Shown: in pieces, positions 55,374 through 63,918 of the stretch
Layout: each line of letters opens with the position of its first letter
Position numbering within the stretch: position 1 is the stretch's first letter
Source: Micromonospora olivasterospora
Lineage (GTDB): Bacteria > Actinomycetota > Actinomycetes > Mycobacteriales > Micromonosporaceae
Reading direction: 5' to 3'
DNA: 64,000 bases
NCBI RefSeq assembly: GCF_007830265.1
Contig: NZ_VLKE01000001.1
Coordinates: 992,001 to 1,056,000 of the forward strand
The notes under the pieces: model-generated
What the model was told of the DNA's origin: nothing
Databases searched by the model: none
Seen by the model: only the letters and a program-made list of their open reading frames with translations
Position numbers and translations under genes: made by a program

Positions 55374-56558
55374 TCATGCCGGTACTCCCGTTCCGAGCGG
55401 CGCGAGGCCGATTGCGATCAACTCGTCGCGGGCGAAGGCCAGCTCCGCCGCGATCCCGGCGGCCAGCTCCGCGTCGGTGCGGGGCCGCCGCGCCTCCGGC
55501 AGCACCCCCCACGTGTACGTCTCGACGTCCAGGTGGTCGCAACCGGCGACCGGACCGGCGAACAGCGCGGCCAGCGCGGCGCGCAGCACCGGCAGCGTGG
55601 CGGTCAGCGGCGGCTCGGGCGGGGCGTGCAGCGGCACGTGGTAGTGCACCCGCAGCGGGCCGGGCAGCCCGGCGTCCAGCGCCGCGTCCAGGTCGTCGGC
55701 GGCGTGCGCCGGGTCGGCCGGGTCGGCGGCGTGCGCGCAGCCGGCGCCCCGGGCCTGGTGCAGGAAGCGCGGCTCCACCCAGCGGCGCAGCGCGTCCGTC
55801 GCCCCGGCGGGGGCCTCGATGGCGGCGGAGACCTGCACCTTCACCACGGGCAGGCCGGCGGCGGACAGCCGGGCCAGCGCGGCGGCGGGCTCCTCCCAGG
55901 CGCAGGCCAGGTGCGCCAGGTCCAGGCAGATCCCGAGCCGGCCCGGGTCGGCCCCGCCCAGCAGGGCGGCGGCCTGGGCGGTGCTCTCCACCGCGCAGCC
56001 CGGCTCCGGCTCGAACCCGACCCGGACCGTGCGGCCCGTGTCCCGCTCGACGCCGGCCAGCCCGGCGGCCAGCTCGTCCAGCCGCCGCCGCGCCGCGTCG
56101 GCCCGGCCGGCGTCCCACGGGTCGCGCCAGGCCAGCGGCAGGGTGGAGACCGAGCCGCGGGCCGCGTCGTCGGGCAGCAGGTCGGCCAGCACCCGGGCCA
56201 GGTCCAGGGTGTACGCCAGCCGCTGCGGCGTCGTCCAGTCGGGGTGGTACACGGCGTGCTTGACCACCGGGGCCTGGAACGCGGCGTACGGGAAGCCGTT
56301 GAGCGTCACCACCTCCAGCCCGCGCGCGGTCAGCTCGGCGCGCAGCCCGCGGCGCAGCGCCGGGTCGGCGGCGAGCGCGGCGGCCATCGGGGCGGCCAGC
56401 CACAGGCCGAGCCCGAGCAGGTCGCCGCCGAGGGCCCGGCGCACCGGCACCGCGTACGTGTCCAGCTGGGCGAGGATGCCGGCGAGGTTCTCGGCGGGGT
56501 GGACGTTGGTGCAGTAGCCGAGGTGGACGGTCTGGCCGCCGGCGTGGCGCAGCCGCAT
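55374..56558 (-). CDS. eboE: EboE-like xylose-isomerase-fold protein
   Basis: A 394-residue TIM-barrel protein. HLGYCTNVHPAENLAGILAQ at the N-terminus is diagnostic of EboE, followed by VVTLNGFPYAAFQAPVVKHA, VGFEPEPGCAVESTAQAAAL, GICLDLAHLACAWEEP and HYHVPLHAPPEPPLTA. EboE is part of the ebo (metabolite traffic) cluster; its reaction is unknown. ATG 56558 overlaps the EboB stop by one base (TGATG). It is an intact middle gene of the cluster. Confidence 0.9.
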   Translation of the reverse strand: MRLRHAGGQTVHLGYCTNVHPAENLAGILAQLDTYAVPVRRALGGDLLGLGLWLAAPMAAALAADPALRRGLRAELTARGLEVVTLNGFPYAAFQAPVVKHAVYHPDWTTPQRLAYTLDLARVLADLLPDDAARGSVSTLPLAWRDPWDAGRADAARRRLDELAAGLAGVERDTGRTVRVGFEPEPGCAVESTAQAAALLGGADPGRLGICLDLAHLACAWEEPAAALARLSAAGLPVVKVQVSAAIEAPAGATDALRRWVEPRFLHQARGAGCAHAADPADPAHAADDLDAALDAGLPGPLRVHYHVPLHAPPEPPLTATLPVLRAALAALFAGPVAGCDHLDVETYTWGVLPEARRPRTDAELAAGIAAELAFARDELIAIGLAPLGTGVPA

Positions 56559-58069
56559 CAGCTGCCGCCGCGCAGGATCGAGTTGCCCTCGTAGGTGCCG
56601 CCGACGGTCGCCTCGGCGTCGACCACGCCCGTCAGGTCGAGGCGGCCGGACTGGCCGTAGAACTCGACGGGGTTGCGCCACAGCACCCGGTCGACGTCGT
56701 CGTCGGTGAAGCCGGCGAGCAGCATCGCCTCGCCGGTGGCCCGGGTGAGCAGCGGGTCGGAGCGCCCCCAGTCGGCCGCCGAATTCACCAGCATCCGCTC
56801 GGTCCCGTACGCCCTGAGCAGCTCGACCATGCGCGGCGGGGACATCTTGGTGTCGGGGTAGATGGAGAAGCCCAGCCAGCAGCCGGTGTCCCGGACCAGC
56901 TGCACGGTGACCTCGTTGAGGTGGTCGAGCACCACCCGCCCCGGCTCGATGCCCGACTCGGCGACCACGGCCAGGCTGCGCTCGACGCCCCGGGCCTTGT
57001 CCCGGTGCGGGGTGTGCACCAGCGCCGGCAGGTCGTGCGCGACGGCCAGGGCGAGCTGGGCGGCGAACGCCTCGTCCTCCTCCGGCGTCATCGAGTCGTA
57101 CCCGATCTCGCCGACCGCCACCACGCCGTCCTTGTCCAGGTACCGGGGCAGCAGGTCGAGCACCGGGCGGCAGCGGGGGTCGTTGGCCTCCTTGGGGTTC
57201 AGCGCGATCGTGGCATGATGCCGGACGCCGAACTGCCCGGCCCGGAACGGCTCCCAGCCGATCAACGAGTCGAAGTAGTCGGTGAAGCTGGCCGGGCTGG
57301 TGCGCGGCTGGCCGAGCCAGAACGCCGGCTCGACGATCGCCTTCACCCCGGCGGCGGCCATCCGCTCGTAGTCGTCGGTGGTGCGGGACGTCATGTGGAT
57401 GTGCGGGTCGAAGATGCGCATGTCACGCCTTTCCGGTGGCGGGGCGGGCGGCCGGGCCGGCGCCGCCGGGTCGCCGGCGCCGGCGGCGAGCCGGTCGAGC
57501 AGGGCGGCGGCGTCGGCAGGGATGTCGCGGCCGGCGGCGTGGCGCTCGGCCGCCAGGCCGGCGAGCATCGCCGCCAGCTCCCCGTCGGCCCGCGCGTCCA
57601 GCTCGTGCACGGCGGCCAGCGGGACGCCGGTGAAGACGCACTTGAGCACCGCCTGCCGCCAGGCGGCCGGGTCGAGGTGCCGGGCGTACGGGCCGAGGGC
57701 GGCGGCGAGCAGCCGGGTGTCGTTGGTGCGGATCGCGTCGTGCAGCAGCGACACGCCGGCGCCGCCGATCGGCAGCAGCGGCAGGGCCCCCAGCACGGCC
57801 CGCTTCTCCGCGGCGTCGCCGTGCCGGTAGACGTCGGCGGCGTGCTCGGCGTGCCCGGCGGGCAGCGCGGCCAGCAGCAGTGCCCGGGCCGCCTCGTCGG
57901 CCGTCCAGCCCGGCGCGTCGGGCAGCGGGTCCCGGCCGCAGCGCCGGGCCGCGGCGGCGAACCACCGCGCGATCGTCGCCGGCTCGGCCGCGACGCGTTC
58001 CCGCGCCGCGTCCAGCCACTCCGGGTCGGGTACGCCCCGCAGCGCGGCGCGTAGTCGTTCGGGTGTCAT
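56558..58069 (-). CDS. EboA-EboB: EboA domain joined to TatD-type hydrolase
   Basis: One 503-residue frame. Residues 1-215 are EboA-like (WLDAARERVAAEPATIARWF, LLLAALPAGHAEHAADVYRH, LKCVFTGVPLAAVHELDARA). Residues 217-503 are a TatD-type metal hydrolase (EboB): MRIFDPHIHMTSRTTDDYER, HHATIALNPKEAND, VAVGEIGYDSMTPEEDEAFA, VHTPHRDKARGVERSL and VNSAADWGRSDPLL. The inner ATG 57421 has a GGAAAGG ribosome site, and a second frame offers an EboA stop (ATGKA then TGA) right there. So the fusion may be a true one or a one-base error near 57450 joining two normal genes. Confidence 0.85.
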   Translation of the reverse strand: MTPERLRAALRGVPDPEWLDAARERVAAEPATIARWFAAAARRCGRDPLPDAPGWTADEAARALLLAALPAGHAEHAADVYRHGDAAEKRAVLGALPLLPIGGAGVSLLHDAIRTNDTRLLAAALGPYARHLDPAAWRQAVLKCVFTGVPLAAVHELDARADGELAAMLAGLAAERHAAGRDIPADAAALLDRLAAGAGDPAAPARPPAPPPERRDMRIFDPHIHMTSRTTDDYERMAAAGVKAIVEPAFWLGQPRTSPASFTDYFDSLIGWEPFRAGQFGVRHHATIALNPKEANDPRCRPVLDLLPRYLDKDGVVAVGEIGYDSMTPEEDEAFAAQLALAVAHDLPALVHTPHRDKARGVERSLAVVAESGIEPGRVVLDHLNEVTVQLVRDTGCWLGFSIYPDTKMSPPRMVELLRAYGTERMLVNSAADWGRSDPLLTRATGEAMLLAGFTDDDVDRVLWRNPVEFYGQSGRLDLTGVVDAEATVGGTYEGNSILRGGS

Positions 58070-58104
58070 CCCGGTCTCCCTTCGGAGAGTGGTGCGGTCG
58101 GTGC

Positions 58105-59009
58105 TCAGCCGCCGCCGTGGTCCCCGGCCCCGGCGGGCACGGGGTCGACCCGTCCGGGCGCGGTCGGTGCGGCGGCCGTGCGGAGGAAGTCGAGGGACCG
58201 GGCGGCCACGGCCGGCGCGGCGTGCGAGTGCCGGGCAGCTCCACGGCGACCAGGCCTCGGTAGCCGACGTCGGCGAGGGCCCGCAGCACCGGCGGGAAGT
58301 CGATCTCGCCCTGGCCGAACTCCAGGTGCTCGTGCACTCCCCGGCGCATGTCGTCGATCTGCACGTTGACCAGGTGGTCGGCGACCTCGCGGACGCAGTC
58401 GGGCACGTCGGCCGGCTCCAGGCAGCGGCAGTGTCCGATGTCGAGCGTGATCCCGAAGACCGCCGGGGCGCCCAGGGCGGCGCGCAGCCGGCGCCAGCCG
58501 GCGATGTCCTCGACCAGCATCCCGGGCTCCGGCTCGAAGCCGAGCGGCACGCCCGCCGCGTCGGCCGCGTCGCAGACCACGGCGCAGCCGGCGACGAGCC
58601 GGTCCCAGGCGGCGTCCGGCGCGACCCCGGCGGGGCGTACGCCGGCCCAGAACGACACCGCCTCGGCGCCGAGGTCCGCGCCGACCCGGACGGCCCGGCG
58701 CAGGAACTCGATCCGCCGGGCGGGATCGTCGTGCAGCAGCGTCGGGGCGTGCTTGTGCCACGGGTCGAGCAGGTACCGGGCGCCGGTCTCGACCACCACC
58801 GCGAGGCCGAGCGCGTCGAGCCGGCGGCGCAGGGCGGCGGTGCGGCGGGCCAGCCCGGGGGCGAACGGGTCGAGGTGATCGTGGTCGGGGGTGAGCGCCA
58901 CGCCCTGGTAGCCGAGGTCGGCGAGGACGGCGAGCGCGTCGTCGAGCCGGTGGTTGGCGAAGCCGTTGGTGCCGTACCCGAAGCGCAGCCCGGCGGGGTC
59001 GGCGCTCAT
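58105..59009 (-). pseudogene. TIM-barrel isomerase/epimerase of the ebo cluster, one-base frameshift
   Basis: ATG 59009 (MSADPAGLRFGYGTNGFANH) begins a xylose-isomerase-like barrel: ALTPDHDHLDPFAPGLARRT, VETGARYLLDPWHKHAPTLL, LGFEPEPGMLVEDIAGWRRL, FGITLDIGHCRCLEPADVPD and LVAVELP. After that, at a CCGGG run near 58231, the frame slips; RHSHAAPAVAARSLDFLRTA in the next frame restores a normal ending and a stop at 58105. One missing C explains it. The start overlaps the prenyltransferase stop (ATGA). It is a second barrel beside EboE. Confidence 0.85.
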
Positions 59010-59855
59010 GTCGGCGAGACCTTCCGGGCCAGCAGCCGGGCCAGCTGCGCGGCTGCGGCGACCGCGAGGCCGAGCAGCCCGGCCCCGGCGCGGGCGGTGA
59101 GCGCGCCCTGCAACGCGGGCAGGCCGGTGATGCCGGCGCCGACGGCGGCGCGGACCCGCCCGGCCGACGGGTCGGCGAGCACCCGGGCCTGGGCGCCGCC
59201 GTACCGGGCCAGGTAGCCGGCGGTCAGGGCGACCGGGGCGGCGGCGGGGCGCGGGCCCGACCGCGGCGGCGGCGACGAGGGCGGTCCCGGCGAGCGTGGT
59301 ACGCGGCAGCCGCCGGTCGGTGCCGGCGACCTCGCGGCGGGACAGCTCGGTGACCGTCCAGGTGTGCGCGGCGACGGTGACCGCCGCCGGTACGGCCCGG
59401 AGCAGCCGGCCGCCGGACGCGCCGAGCAGCACGTCCAACCCCCGGCAGGCCGCCATCACGGCGGGGCCGGCGGCGGTGTTCTTGGCCGCGAGGTCGTACC
59501 CCCAGACGGCGGCGGCCAGGGGCGCGGCGACGGCGGCGGCGGCGCGCCGGCCGCCCGTGGCCACGGCCAGGGCGACCCCGGCGACGGTGGGGCCGGCGGC
59601 GAGGCCGAACGCGGCGGGTGGGCTGACCCGGCCGCTGGGGATCGGCCGCTCCGGGCGCTCGACCGCGTCCAGCCGCCGGTCGGCCCAGTCGTTGGCGGCC
59701 ATCCCGGCCCAGTAGAGCAGCACCGACGCGGCGGCCAGCCCGGGGGTGCGCCGGCCGAGCGACCCGGCCGCCGCCGCGCCGGCCAGCACGTCCCCGGGTA
59801 CGGAGAGCGCGGCCGGCGCCCGGACCAGCTCGGCCAGGTCGCGGATCGTGGTCAT
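59006..59855 (-). pseudogene. eboC: UbiA-type prenyltransferase (EboC/SCO3242 family), one-base frameshift
   Basis: ATG 59855 overlaps the cyclase stop. The membrane prenyltransferase motifs are VLLYWAGMAANDWADRRLDA (first aspartate-rich motif NDxxDrxxD) and LAAKNTAAGPAVMAACRGLD with LDVLLGASGG. Near 59245, in a CCCCG run, the frame slips; VALTAGYLARYGGAQARVLA and LTARAGAGLLGLAVAAAAQL continue in the next frame to a stop at 59006. Repaired length is ~283 residues. EboC proteins are thought to attach a prenyl chain to a small polar acceptor. Confidence 0.85.
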
Positions 59856-61006
59856 GCCGCACCGCCGTGCTCGGCGTGCAGCGCCGCGGTGAAGCGGGCC
59901 AGCCGGTCCCACTGCTCGGCCAGCGAGTGGGTGGGCGCGGCGAGCGGGTCCTTGAAGAAGAACGCGAGGTCGGCCAGCGGCCCGCGCCGGCCGGCGGCGT
60001 GCGCGGCGGCGGTGAGCCGGGCCAGGTCGAGCACGAGCGGGGCGGCCAGCGCCGAGTCGCAGCCGTGCCAGGTGAACTCCATCCGCATCGGCGTGCCGAG
60101 GAACCCGGCGAAGGTGACCAGGTCCCAGGCGGTCTTGAAGTCGCCCAGGTCCTCGACGTAGTCGATGCGGGTGTGGCCCTGCGGGACATAGCCGAGGATC
60201 TCGCCGAGGAGGCGGTCCTTGCTGCGCACCTTGGCGGCGTTGGCGTCCGGGTCGGCCAGGTTCGCGCCGTCGCCCCCGCCGAGCAGGTTCGCGCCGGACC
60301 AGGAGCGCACGGTCAGGTGGCGCATCGCGAACATCGGGGCGAGCACGGACTTGACCAGGGTCTCCCCGGTCTTGCCGTCGTGCCCCGCGTACGGCAGCCC
60401 GTGGCGGGCGGCCAGCGTTTCCAGCGCCGGCAGCCGGGCCCCGGTGGACGGGGTGAAGTCGACGTACGGGCAGCCGGCGGTGAACGCCGCGTACGCGTAC
60501 AGGGAGCTGGCCGGCAGCACCTCGTCGGGGCCGGCGAGCGCGGCGGCGAGGGCGTCCGGGTCGGTGTGCGCCGGGTGCGGCGGGGCGGCCGGCTCGGTGG
60601 CGGAGACGTTGACCACCACCACCCGGTCCAGCCGGTGCCGGTCCCGGAACGCGGTGAGGTCGGCGACGACGGCGGCGGCCCGGTCGGCCTGGCTCCCGTC
60701 GGCGGGCGCGGGGCGCACCTCGTGGTCGACGGCGGCCAGCTCCGCGCCGAGCGCGGCGACCAGCCGGGCGGGCAGCACCCCGGCGGCGGCGAGCGCGTCG
60801 GCCCGCTTGGCCAGCGGCGTGGCCACCGGGTCGTGGCCGCCGAAGACGAGGTCGGCGAAGGACGGCAGGGCGGGGCCCCGCAGCTCGGGCAGTTCGGTGA
60901 CGCAACCGGTCGGGCCGGTCAGCCCGGCCCGCAGGGCGAGCGCCCCGACGATGCTGGTGGTCGCGACCGAGCCGCGCGCCCCCACCAGCCAGACACCCGT
61001 ACGCAT
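59852..61006 (-). CDS. Inositol-3-phosphate synthase-like cyclase of the ebo cluster
   Basis: A 384-residue protein of the inositol-1-phosphate synthase fold. NAD-binding GVWLVGARGSVATTSIVGAL, then VVVVNVSATEPAAPPHPAHT, CPYVDFTPSTGARLPALETL, GLPYAGHDGKTGETLVKSVL and NLLGGGDGANLADPDANAAK, the last two carrying active-site lysines. These enzymes cyclise glucose-6-phosphate to inositol-3-phosphate. In ebo operons elsewhere the cyclase slot is EboD, a dehydroquinate-synthase-like enzyme; none is present here. ATG 61006 follows AAGGAG by seven bases and is the first gene of the cluster. Confidence 0.9.
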   Translation of the reverse strand: MRTGVWLVGARGSVATTSIVGALALRAGLTGPTGCVTELPELRGPALPSFADLVFGGHDPVATPLAKRADALAAAGVLPARLVAALGAELAAVDHEVRPAPADGSQADRAAAVVADLTAFRDRHRLDRVVVVNVSATEPAAPPHPAHTDPDALAAALAGPDEVLPASSLYAYAAFTAGCPYVDFTPSTGARLPALETLAARHGLPYAGHDGKTGETLVKSVLAPMFAMRHLTVRSWSGANLLGGGDGANLADPDANAAKVRSKDRLLGEILGYVPQGHTRIDYVEDLGDFKTAWDLVTFAGFLGTPMRMEFTWHGCDSALAAPLVLDLARLTAAAHAAGRRGPLADLAFFFKDPLAAPTHSLAEQWDRLARFTAALHAEHGGAA

Positions 61007-61542
61007 GGCGCGCTCCTTTCCTGGTCGGGAGGGACCGGTCGTGCGTCGTTTCCACACATATGGAACGTAGTCGATGCGGCACGCCCCGTCCGGCCGTCCG
61101 TCCCCCGGTGGCCCCGTCCGGCGTCGAAGGCGGCGTCGACGGCGCCGGACGGAGTCCGGGTCAGGACGGGACGGACGGGGCTGGCAGGCAGGGCCGGTCG
61201 GCGTCCCGTCCCTGCCTCCCCCGCAACCGTGATGCCCGGTCCTCCGCAGTCACCCGGAGGACCCGTGGTGCCCGGTCCTCCGCAGTCACCCGGAGGACCC
61301 GTGGTGCCCGGTCCTCCGGCTGGGAGGCCGGGAACCGGTGGTGCGCGGCCCTCCGGCGCGACCGGGGAATCCCGGTCCGGCCGCACCGGACGACCGTCCT
61401 GCTGTCGTGCGCGCCGGGCCGGGCCCGGCCGCACGCCCCCGGAGCCGACCTCGTCCCCGCCGCGGGGCGCAACCGCGGCGGATCCCTCGCCGGTCGGTCC
61501 GGAAAGCCTCTGGATCGGCGGCGAGCCGCGCCGCCGGCCGGG
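61007..61542. other. Promoter region and tandem-hairpin region
   Basis: About 530 bases. The right-hand boundary is the end of the Gfo/Idh gene and the left part must hold the ebo promoter (minus strand). No supported gene. The centre (61235-61318) contains a 36-bp tandem repeat with palindromic arms, listed separately; the rest is GC-rich without features I can support. Confidence 0.6.
61235..61318 (-). terminator. Two tandem 36-bp hairpin units
   Basis: Two identical 36-bp units (61235-61270, 61271-61306) and the first 12 bases of a third. Each unit holds GGTCCTCCG and CGGAGGACC, perfect 9-bp arms around a 7-8 base loop. They lie downstream of the Gfo/Idh gene on its transcribed side and can work as a double terminator. 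Confidence 0.65.
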
Positions 61543-62841
61543 TCAGGCCGCCACCACCTCCAGCGTCGGCTCGACGTCGGTCCACGAGGAGCCCGCCTCC
61601 GCGGAGCGGGTCACCGCGTCCAGCACCAGCTGGACCTGGAGCCCGTCGGCGAACGAGGGGGCCGGGTCGGTGCCCGCGGCGATCGCCTCGACGAAGTCCC
61701 GCGCCTGGTGGGTGAAGCTGTGCTCGTAGCCGATGATGTGGCCCGGCGGCCACCAGGCCGACATGTACGGATGCTCGCCCTCGGTCACCAGGATGCGGGT
61801 GAAGCCCTGCTCGGCGGCGGGCCGCGTCGCGTCGTAGAACTCCAGTTCGTTCATGCGTTCCAGGTCGAAGACCACGGTGCCGAGCGAGCCGTTGATCTCC
61901 ACCCGCAGCCCGTTCTTGCGCCCGGTGGCGAACCGGGTCGCCTCGTACGTGGCCAGGGCCCCGCCGTCGAGCCGGGCGACGAAGACCGCCGCGTCGTCCA
62001 CGGTCACGAGACCGGTGGCCGGCCCGTGCGCGTCGACCGAGCCGTGCCCGTCGACCGAGCCGTGGCCGTCGACCGAGCCGTGGCCGTCGACCGAGCCGTG
62101 GCCGTCCACGGCGCCGTGGCCGTCGACGTGCGCGCTCAGGCCGCTCGACCCGCCCGGCAGCGGGCGCTCCTTGACGAACGTCTCGGTGATCGCGCTGACC
62201 CCGCTGATCCGCTGACCCGTGACGTACTGGGTCAGGTCGATGATGTGCGCGCCGATGTCCCCCAGCGCCCCGGAGCCCGCCTTGTCCCTCTGCAACCGCC
62301 AGACCAGCGGGAACTGCGGGTCGACGATCCAGTCCTGGAGGTACGCCGCCCGGACGTGCCGGATGGTGCCGAGCCTTCCCTCGGCGACCAGTTGGCGCAT
62401 CAGGGTGACCGCGGGGACCCGGCGGTAGGTGAAGCCGCACATGGCCCGTACCCCGGACTCCCGCGCGGTGGCCGCGGCGGCGGTCATCGCTCGGGCCTCG
62501 GCCACCGTGTTGGCCAGCGGCTTCTCGCAGAGGACGTGCTTGCCGGCGGCCAGCGCGGCAATCGCGATCTCGGCGTGGCTGTCCCCCGGCGTGCAGATGT
62601 CGACCACGTCGATCTCGTCGGACTCGACGAGTCGCCGCCAGTCTGTGGTGTACGCCTCCCAGCCGAGCCGGTCGGCGGCGTCGGCCACCTTCCCGATGTC
62701 CCGGCCGCAGATCAGCGCCATCCGGACCCGCGCCGGGAGGTCGTACACCCGGTTCACGGTGCGCCACGCCTGCGAGTGCGCGGCGCCCATGAACGCGTAG
62801 CCGACCATGCCGACCCGCAGGTGCGTGTCGTGAGTGGACAA
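61543..62841 (-). CDS. Gfo/Idh/MocA-family oxidoreductase with hexapeptide insert
   Basis: A 432-residue NAD(P)-dependent sugar oxidoreductase. The Rossmann start is VGMVGYAFMGAAHSQAWRTV; AGKHVLCEKPLANTVAEARA contains the EKP catalytic motif; GALGDIGAHIIDLTQYVTG and the final domain are normal. Between residues about 240 and 270 there is a histidine/glycine-rich repeat, VDGHGS, about six times, absent from typical relatives. It probably oxidises an inositol- or sugar-like substrate imported by the neighbouring binding-protein system. Start ATG 62841; the binding protein gene lies 20 bases upstream. Confidence 0.92.
   Translation of the reverse strand: MSTHDTHLRVGMVGYAFMGAAHSQAWRTVNRVYDLPARVRMALICGRDIGKVADAADRLGWEAYTTDWRRLVESDEIDVVDICTPGDSHAEIAIAALAAGKHVLCEKPLANTVAEARAMTAAAATARESGVRAMCGFTYRRVPAVTLMRQLVAEGRLGTIRHVRAAYLQDWIVDPQFPLVWRLQRDKAGSGALGDIGAHIIDLTQYVTGQRISGVSAITETFVKERPLPGGSSGLSAHVDGHGAVDGHGSVDGHGSVDGHGSVDGHGSVDAHGPATGLVTVDDAAVFVARLDGGALATYEATRFATGRKNGLRVEINGSLGTVVFDLERMNELEFYDATRPAAEQGFTRILVTEGEHPYMSAWWPPGHIIGYEHSFTHQARDFVEAIAAGTDPAPSFADGLQVQLVLDAVTRSAEAGSSWTDVEPTLEVVAA
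62026..62130. repeat. 18-bp tandem repeat coding VDGHGS units
   Basis: The plus strand shows about six 18-bp units, GTCGACCGAGCCGTGGCC and variants, in frame with the Gfo/Idh gene on the other strand. Middle units are identical, the outer ones diverged. Length change would keep the frame. Confidence 0.85.
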
Positions 62842-62861
62842 GGTGGGTCTCCCCCCGTGTG

Positions 62862-63918
62862 TCAGAACCCGAGCTTGAGGTAGTTGCTCGCGTTCTCCTT
62901 GGTGATCGTCTCGGAGGCCAGCACGATCTCCTTGGGCACCTGGAGCTCCACCAGGTCGGACATGCCCTTGCCCTGGCCGATGAGGCGGGCGAGCGAGATC
63001 GCGGACGAGGCCATCGAGGGGCTGTAGGTGACGTGGCCTTCAGGACGGTGTTGTCGGCCTGGATGTCCTCCATCGCCTTCTTCGAGCCGGCGCCGCCGAC
63101 CATGAAGAACTCCTTGCGGCCGGTCTGGTTGACCGCGGCGAGTACGCCGATGCCCTGGTCGTCGTCGTGGTTCCAGAGGGCGTCGAGCTTCGGCAGCGCC
63201 TGGAACAAGCCCGTGGCGGCCTGCTGGCCGGAGTCGGCGGTGAACTCGGCCGGCCGCCGGTTGGCCACCTTCAGCCCGTACGAGGCGAGGGTGTCCGCGA
63301 AGCCCTTCGACCGCTCCTGGGTGAGCTCCAGCGAGTCGATGCCGGGGATCTCGCCGATGACCGGGTTGCTGACCCCCTTGGCCTTGAGCTGCTCGGCGAT
63401 GTAGGTGGCGGCGGCCACCCCCATGCCGTAGTTGTCGCCCTTGATCTGGAGCCGGTAGGCCCGCGCGTCGGGGAACGCCCGGTCCAGGTTGACCACCGGG
63501 ATGCCGGCCTTCATGGCCTCCAGGCCGAACGCGTTGAGCTCCTTGCCGTCGTGCGGCAGCAGCACGATCACGTCGGGCTTCTGGGAGAGCAGGGTGGACA
63601 GCGCCGCCCGCTGGGCCGCCGCGTCCGCGCCGGCCTCGACGGACTTGAGCTCCACGTCGGAGTACGCGCCGGCCTGCGCCTTCGCGTTGTTGGTGATGGC
63701 GGCGATCCAGCCGTGGTCGGCGGCCGGGGCGGAGAAACCGATGGTCACCTTCTTGCCGGGCGCGGCGTTGCCGCCGGAGTCGGTCTCGGCCGCCTTGGTC
63801 TGCGCCGCGGTCGGCGCCGCCTCGTTGCTGGTGCACGCGGTGAGCAGGGCACCGGCGCCGAGCGCGGCCCGCCGAACAGCAGCCGGCGGCGCGACAGGTC
63901 CCGACTGTGCTGGGTCAT
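62862..63918 (-). pseudogene. Sugar ABC importer binding lipoprotein, two one-base frameshifts
   Basis: ATG 63918 follows AGGAGG. The start MTQHSRDLSRRRLLFGG is twin-arginine-like; near 63866-63872 one base is missing and AALGAGALLTACTSNE, with a lipobox, continues in the next frame. The body is of the ribose/xylose-binding type: VTIGFSAPAADHGWIAAITN, VIVLLPHDGKELNAFGLEAM and WNHDDDQGIGVLAAVNQTGR. At about 63031 a second base is lost; VTYSPSMASSAISLARLIGQ and NASNYLKLGF end the protein at 62862. Repaired length ~351 residues. It binds a sugar or polyol outside the cell. Confidence 0.85.

Noticed and set aside
57423..61082. A 1219-codon open frame on the minus strand
   Set aside because: It strings together pieces of the cyclase, prenyltransferase and barrel genes in and out of frame. 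Overlapping starts and stops and family boundaries show separate genes.
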